Origin: Methanomicrobia archaeon
GTDB taxonomy: Archaea; Halobacteriota; Bog-38; Methanoflorentales; Methanoflorentaceae
NCBI GenBank assembly: GCA_015660915.1
Contig: JACTTZ010000002.1
Location: 1 to 64,000, forward strand
DNA length: 64,000 nucleotides
Reading direction: 5' to 3'
Shown: piece by piece, positions 61,245-64,000 of the stretch
Numbering within the stretch: the stretch's first letter is position 1
How the letters are laid out: every line of letters starts with the position of its first letter
The notes under the pieces: generated by a model
What the model was told of the DNA's origin: nothing
The model's database searches: none
The model's input: the letters and a program-made list of their open reading frames with translations, nothing else
Program-made: the position numbers and the translations under genes

Positions 61245-61786
61245 GTACGCGCTCCCAAGCCCTTTTCAATGAGATAAATGCCGTCTTGAAACACGCGAGG
61301 GTCGCGTCCCTTGATCCGGGTCGCTTGCTCGATGTTGGCGGCGGTTTGCCCGACGTCTTCCTTGTCAATGCCTGTAACGATTAGCTCGTCGCCGTGAACG
61401 ACAACGAGTGATTCGCCCATAATTCGAGCATTTCTCGCCTTGCGTTCACCTAAAAAGTTCTCGATGGATACAGTGCTTCCGTCTATCTTTACCTGAATGG
61501 GGAAATGTGAATAGACTAACTTGAGCTTATATTGAAATCCGTCGGTTACCCCGCTCACCATGTTGGCGACGTGAGAGGCATACGTGCCTACGATAGCTTT
61601 TTGACTTTTCTTATTCACCGTGGTTCCGACGCACACCATGTCCTTTTCGACACGTATCTCGATATTCGGGTACCACAGGTCGCGTTCAAGCGTTCCCCGA
61701 GGGCCTTCTATTCGCACAACCGCGTTATCGAGTGTAACCTGAACGCCCGCTGCAATCTGAACCTCTTTTTCAACAACTTGAACCAT
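61241..61786 (-). CDS. rpl6: Ribosomal protein uL6
   Basis: 181 residues with VRIEGPRGTLERDLWYPNIE and TYASHVANMVSGVTDGFQYK LKLVYSHFPIQVK. Large-subunit protein near the factor-binding site. The preceding uS8 gene ends in TAG in the same frame. Confidence 0.96.
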   Translation of the reverse strand: MVQVVEKEVQIAAGVQVTLDNAVVRIEGPRGTLERDLWYPNIEIRVEKDMVCVGTTVNKKSQKAIVGTYASHVANMVSGVTDGFQYKLKLVYSHFPIQVKIDGSTVSIENFLGERKARNARIMGESLVVVHGDELIVTGIDKEDVGQTAANIEQATRIKGRDPRVFQDGIYLIEKGLGART

Positions 61787-61795
61787 GGTGCTCTC

Positions 61796-62188
61796 CTAGA
61801 AGCAGTAAGCGATGAGTTTTCCACCGATTCCGCGTTCTCGTGCCTCAACGTGAGTCATTATTCCCGCGGATGTCGTCAGTATTAGGAACCCAAAGTTGCG
61901 CGCCGGCAAGTACCGTTGTTCCCATCTCTCTATCTCATTAGTCTGAACGGAAAATCGCGGTTTGATAGCACCACATTTGTTGATATTGCCGAGCAGCACG
62001 ATTTTGAATATGCCTGTTTTCCCATCTTCGATGAGCTCATAGTCGCCGATGTAGTTCCCTTGCTGCATCACACGAAGCACGTTGCCGATGAGCTTTGAAA
62101 CGGGCTTAATACAACATTCACTTTTGCCGACGCCTTCAGCATTTTTGATCGCTGAGAGGGCGTTTGCGAGCGGATCTAGCAAAACCAT
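61796..62188 (-). CDS. rps8: Ribosomal protein uS8
   Basis: 130 residues: [40 protein letters not shown] and [20 protein letters not shown]. It ends in TAG (61796-61798), which lies in frame with the uL6 ATG, so TAG must be a working stop codon in this organism. Confidence 0.96.
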   Translation of the reverse strand: MVLLDPLANALSAIKNAEGVGKSECCIKPVSKLIGNVLRVMQQGNYIGDYELIEDGKTGIFKIVLLGNINKCGAIKPRFSVQTNEIERWEQRYLPARNFGFLILTTSAGIMTHVEARERGIGGKLIAYCF

Positions 62189-62200
62189 TCTTCCGTCACC

Positions 62201-62344
62201 TCAGTTGAACTTCTCGAACTGCATGTCGCTGGCGATCTCTCTGAAGCATTGTCGGCAGAGATAAATATCATACTTACTTACGAGGCCCTGTTTACGCCCA
62301 CAGCGCCTACATTGATGCGCCTCACGCCGCGTTTTTTCCGCCAT
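62201..62344 (-). CDS. rps14: Ribosomal protein uS14
   Basis: A 47-residue zinc-binding uS14: [20 protein letters not shown] then [20 protein letters not shown]. The four cysteines (CRRC...CRQC) form the zinc site. The ATG overlaps the stop of uL5 (TAATG). Confidence 0.96.
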   Translation of the reverse strand: MAEKTRREAHQCRRCGRKQGLVSKYDIYLCRQCFREIASDMQFEKFN

Positions 62345-62883
62345 TATCCCAACACCACGTTGTAATTGCTTTGTAGGAAAGCGATTGCATCCTCGCGCGT
62401 AACTCTATGCCGAATGGGAATGCGCCGTTGCGCCGCGTGCCGCCGCGCGACGCGGTAGCCTAGCTTCTTAAGTGAGACGATCACGTCCATGCCAAATATG
62501 CCTATTTGAGGATCATAGGTCATTCCTGGAAAGTCGGTGTGATCGACGATGCCAAACGATACGTTGCCATTCTCATCAAACTGATACTCGTGCACGAAAT
62601 TCTGCCTGGTTTCAAGCGCGCGATGAAGAAACGTGCTCGCTCGTTCACTTCGCAGAGTCGTTTTACAGCCTATAGCCTGTCCCTTCCTTATCCCGAATAC
62701 TGGCTGTGTCTTCTTAGCTGACGTTCGCACAGTTGCTTGTCCTGTAAGAGTCTTCACGATATTCTCCGCGTTGATCAGCTTTTGGCCCCCTTCACCGACA
62801 CTTATATGAACGGTCACCTTGTCGAGTGTCGGCTTCGTCATAGGGTTGCCACCTTGCTCTCGCGCTTCTTGGTTCTCAGCCAC
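62344..62883 (-). CDS. rpl5: Ribosomal protein uL5
   Basis: 179 residues starting at GTG 62883. [20 protein letters not shown] is the uL5 N-terminal core; [20 protein letters not shown] and [20 protein letters not shown] follow. Binds 5S rRNA and the P-site tRNA. Confidence 0.96.
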   Translation of the reverse strand: MAENQEAREQGGNPMTKPTLDKVTVHISVGEGGQKLINAENIVKTLTGQATVRTSAKKTQPVFGIRKGQAIGCKTTLRSERASTFLHRALETRQNFVHEYQFDENGNVSFGIVDHTDFPGMTYDPQIGIFGMDVIVSLKKLGYRVARRHAAQRRIPIRHRVTREDAIAFLQSNYNVVLG

Positions 62884-62885
62884 GA

Positions 62886-63557
62886 TCAGCCACCGCCGCT
62901 GCCAGTAACAAAGACGTACTCATCTATCGTCTCAAACTGTTTGTCATCGCGTTCGATTCTTACCATATTCGGACGCGAGCTCGCTACCATCTTTAGTTCC
63001 ACGATCGTGCCGGTTTCACCTGAGTGCTTTCCTCCAACAATCATTGCTTTATTGCCGGCTTTGCACTCATAGTGTTCGACGACGTCGTAATCAGGTACTG
63101 AAAACACGAGCGAATCGCCCGTGCTATATTTTTCCGCAAGAAGCATGTTGGTCCCGTCGTGCAAGTTGTACTGAAGTTTTCCTCCTTTCACGACCGTAAT
63201 GTTGTCAATACGGGCCAGCTTGCGCTTTGCCTCCTGCTCACCTATCTCTGTCAGCTCATACTTACCGCGTGGGTTAGGTAGCATGCGGTAGTTTCTGCCC
63301 GCAACCGTTAACACATCAAACAGTCCGACTTGAGCTTTATCCTTCTTCACCACACGTCCATTCACCGTGACATTTCCGCCGTGCAAAATGCGCTTCGCCT
63401 CTTTAGCGTTGTCAGCTAGGTGTAACATGTCCCTTAGCACGACCAATATCGGAACTGCGTCTCTCGAGTGTGCACCAGGAGACGCAGCAACAACCCACTT
63501 GCTTGTTTTTTTAGCAATTGGCCAACTCTTCGGCGCTGAGATCCTTTTTTGGTGCAC
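62886..63557 (-). CDS. rps4e: Ribosomal protein eS4
   Basis: 223 residues: HQKRISAPKSWPIAKKTSKW at the start, S4 domain ILHGGNVTVNGRVVKKDKAQ VGLFDVL, and a KOW-like C-terminal part (KAMIVGGKHSGETGTIVELK). Small-subunit protein specific to archaea and eukaryotes. Confidence 0.96.
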   Translation of the reverse strand: MHQKRISAPKSWPIAKKTSKWVVAASPGAHSRDAVPILVVLRDMLHLADNAKEAKRILHGGNVTVNGRVVKKDKAQVGLFDVLTVAGRNYRMLPNPRGKYELTEIGEQEAKRKLARIDNITVVKGGKLQYNLHDGTNMLLAEKYSTGDSLVFSVPDYDVVEHYECKAGNKAMIVGGKHSGETGTIVELKMVASSRPNMVRIERDDKQFETIDEYVFVTGSGGG

Positions 63558-63558
63558 G

Positions 63559-63924
63559 CTATTCCCCCTCTAGTTTACTCGTTCTGAGCTTGTCCTTGAG
63601 TTCAAGTTTCGTAAGTATCACGTTTGATGGATGAATGGGCCTAGCTACTTCAGACCCGTCGGCTTTGTGCACGGTTACCCCATCTACTTCAATCGACTCG
63701 CCCTTAAGATTGACCTTCGCCACCTTTCCTTCCCGACCCCGAAAGTCCCCGCGAAGCACCTTGACTGTATCACCTTTTCGTATCTGAACGCTTCGAAGCT
63801 TGTATTTGTCTGCGAGCTTCTTTTCCAGACGCGCGTGCAGATACTTCTGACGCACGTGAAGAGGGGCGTCAATTCGTGCCTTCCGCTGCTTTCTCGGTTG
63901 CCCAGAACTCACTCTATTCGCCAT
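63559..63924 (-). CDS. rpl24: Ribosomal protein uL24
   Basis: 121 residues from ATG 63924, with GTGAGG upstream. RKARIDAPLHVRQKYLHARL EKKL is the archaeal N-terminal extension; IRKGDTVKVLRGDFRGREGK VAKVNL is the KOW motif. Confidence 0.95.
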   Translation of the reverse strand: MANRVSSGQPRKQRKARIDAPLHVRQKYLHARLEKKLADKYKLRSVQIRKGDTVKVLRGDFRGREGKVAKVNLKGESIEVDGVTVHKADGSEVARPIHPSNVILTKLELKDKLRTSKLEGE

Positions 63925-63932
63925 CTGATCCC

Positions 63933-64000
63933 TCACACTATCATTTGAGCCACTGACGCAATCTTACCAAAGCGTTCCGCGACTTCACGGGCAACGGGCC
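63933..64000 (-). CDS. rpl14: Ribosomal protein uL14, C-terminal end (partial)
   Basis: The right edge of the window encodes PVAREVAERFGKIASVAQMI V and a stop on the minus strand, the conserved C-terminus of uL14. The gene continues outside the window. Confidence 0.93.
   Translation of the reverse strand, partial: PVAREVAERFGKIASVAQMIV

Overview
This is a chromosomal window from a euryarchaeon of the methanogen/anaerobic methanotroph type. The evidence is: the 5' end of an archaeal 16S rRNA gene; intron-containing tRNA genes with archaeal splice positions; an archaeal-order ribosomal protein cluster (uL14 to uL15, SecY, AdkA, Cmk, Cbf5); methanogenesis marker protein 14; the archaeal cobalamin genes cobZ-cobS-cobY; Thg1; and a PGF-CTERM surface protein. 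TATA boxes rather than bacterial -10/-35 elements precede many genes. The 16S start resembles Methanomicrobia-like lineages (Methanosarcina, Methanocella, ANME-1 relatives); I cannot fix the genus.

Layout. 1-0.4 kb: 16S rRNA 5' end and promoter (minus). 0.7-12.7 kb: an accessory, decaying region of small genes (zinc-finger proteins, small membrane proteins, AbrB-like and RHH-like regulators), with several gene families present once intact and again as relics, and at least five genes broken by an in-frame stop or frameshift. 12.7-13.4 kb: a tRNA cluster (His, Gln, Trp, Lys; minus), three with introns, the tRNA-Trp intron carrying a C/D-box guide RNA. 13.5-20.2 kb: mostly ordinary genes (DHH phosphoesterase, PfkB kinase, regulator, YHS protein, ABC exporter, peroxiredoxin).

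20.5-42.8 kb: a mixed region with a secreted cysteine-repeat protein, a type II restriction-modification pair, a PQQ-repeat surface protein, a GC-rich molybdopterin oxidoreductase that looks acquired, a minus-strand group of uncharacterised membrane proteins (33.4-35.9 kb) beside a possible DUF6414-like protein (36.7-37.6 kb), a minimal tyrosine recombinase in AT-rich DNA with repeated 12-mers (38.1-40.0 kb), and a thioredoxin-CcdA fusion.

43-64 kb: core archaeal genes: marker 14, Thg1 and PRC-barrel, a membrane-protease/TraB trio, aspartate kinase, PurM, cobZSY, MobB and the ribosomal protein operon, which runs off the right edge inside uL14. Functional links visible within the window: tRNA-His lacks an encoded G-1 and Thg1 is present to add it; the tRNA-Trp intron can guide methylation of its own transcript; MobB and the molybdopterin enzyme share a cofactor. 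The best candidates for something undescribed are the 33.4-40 kb membrane-protein/recombinase region, the cysteine-repeat protein, and the repeated small-gene family scattered from 2 to 30 kb.
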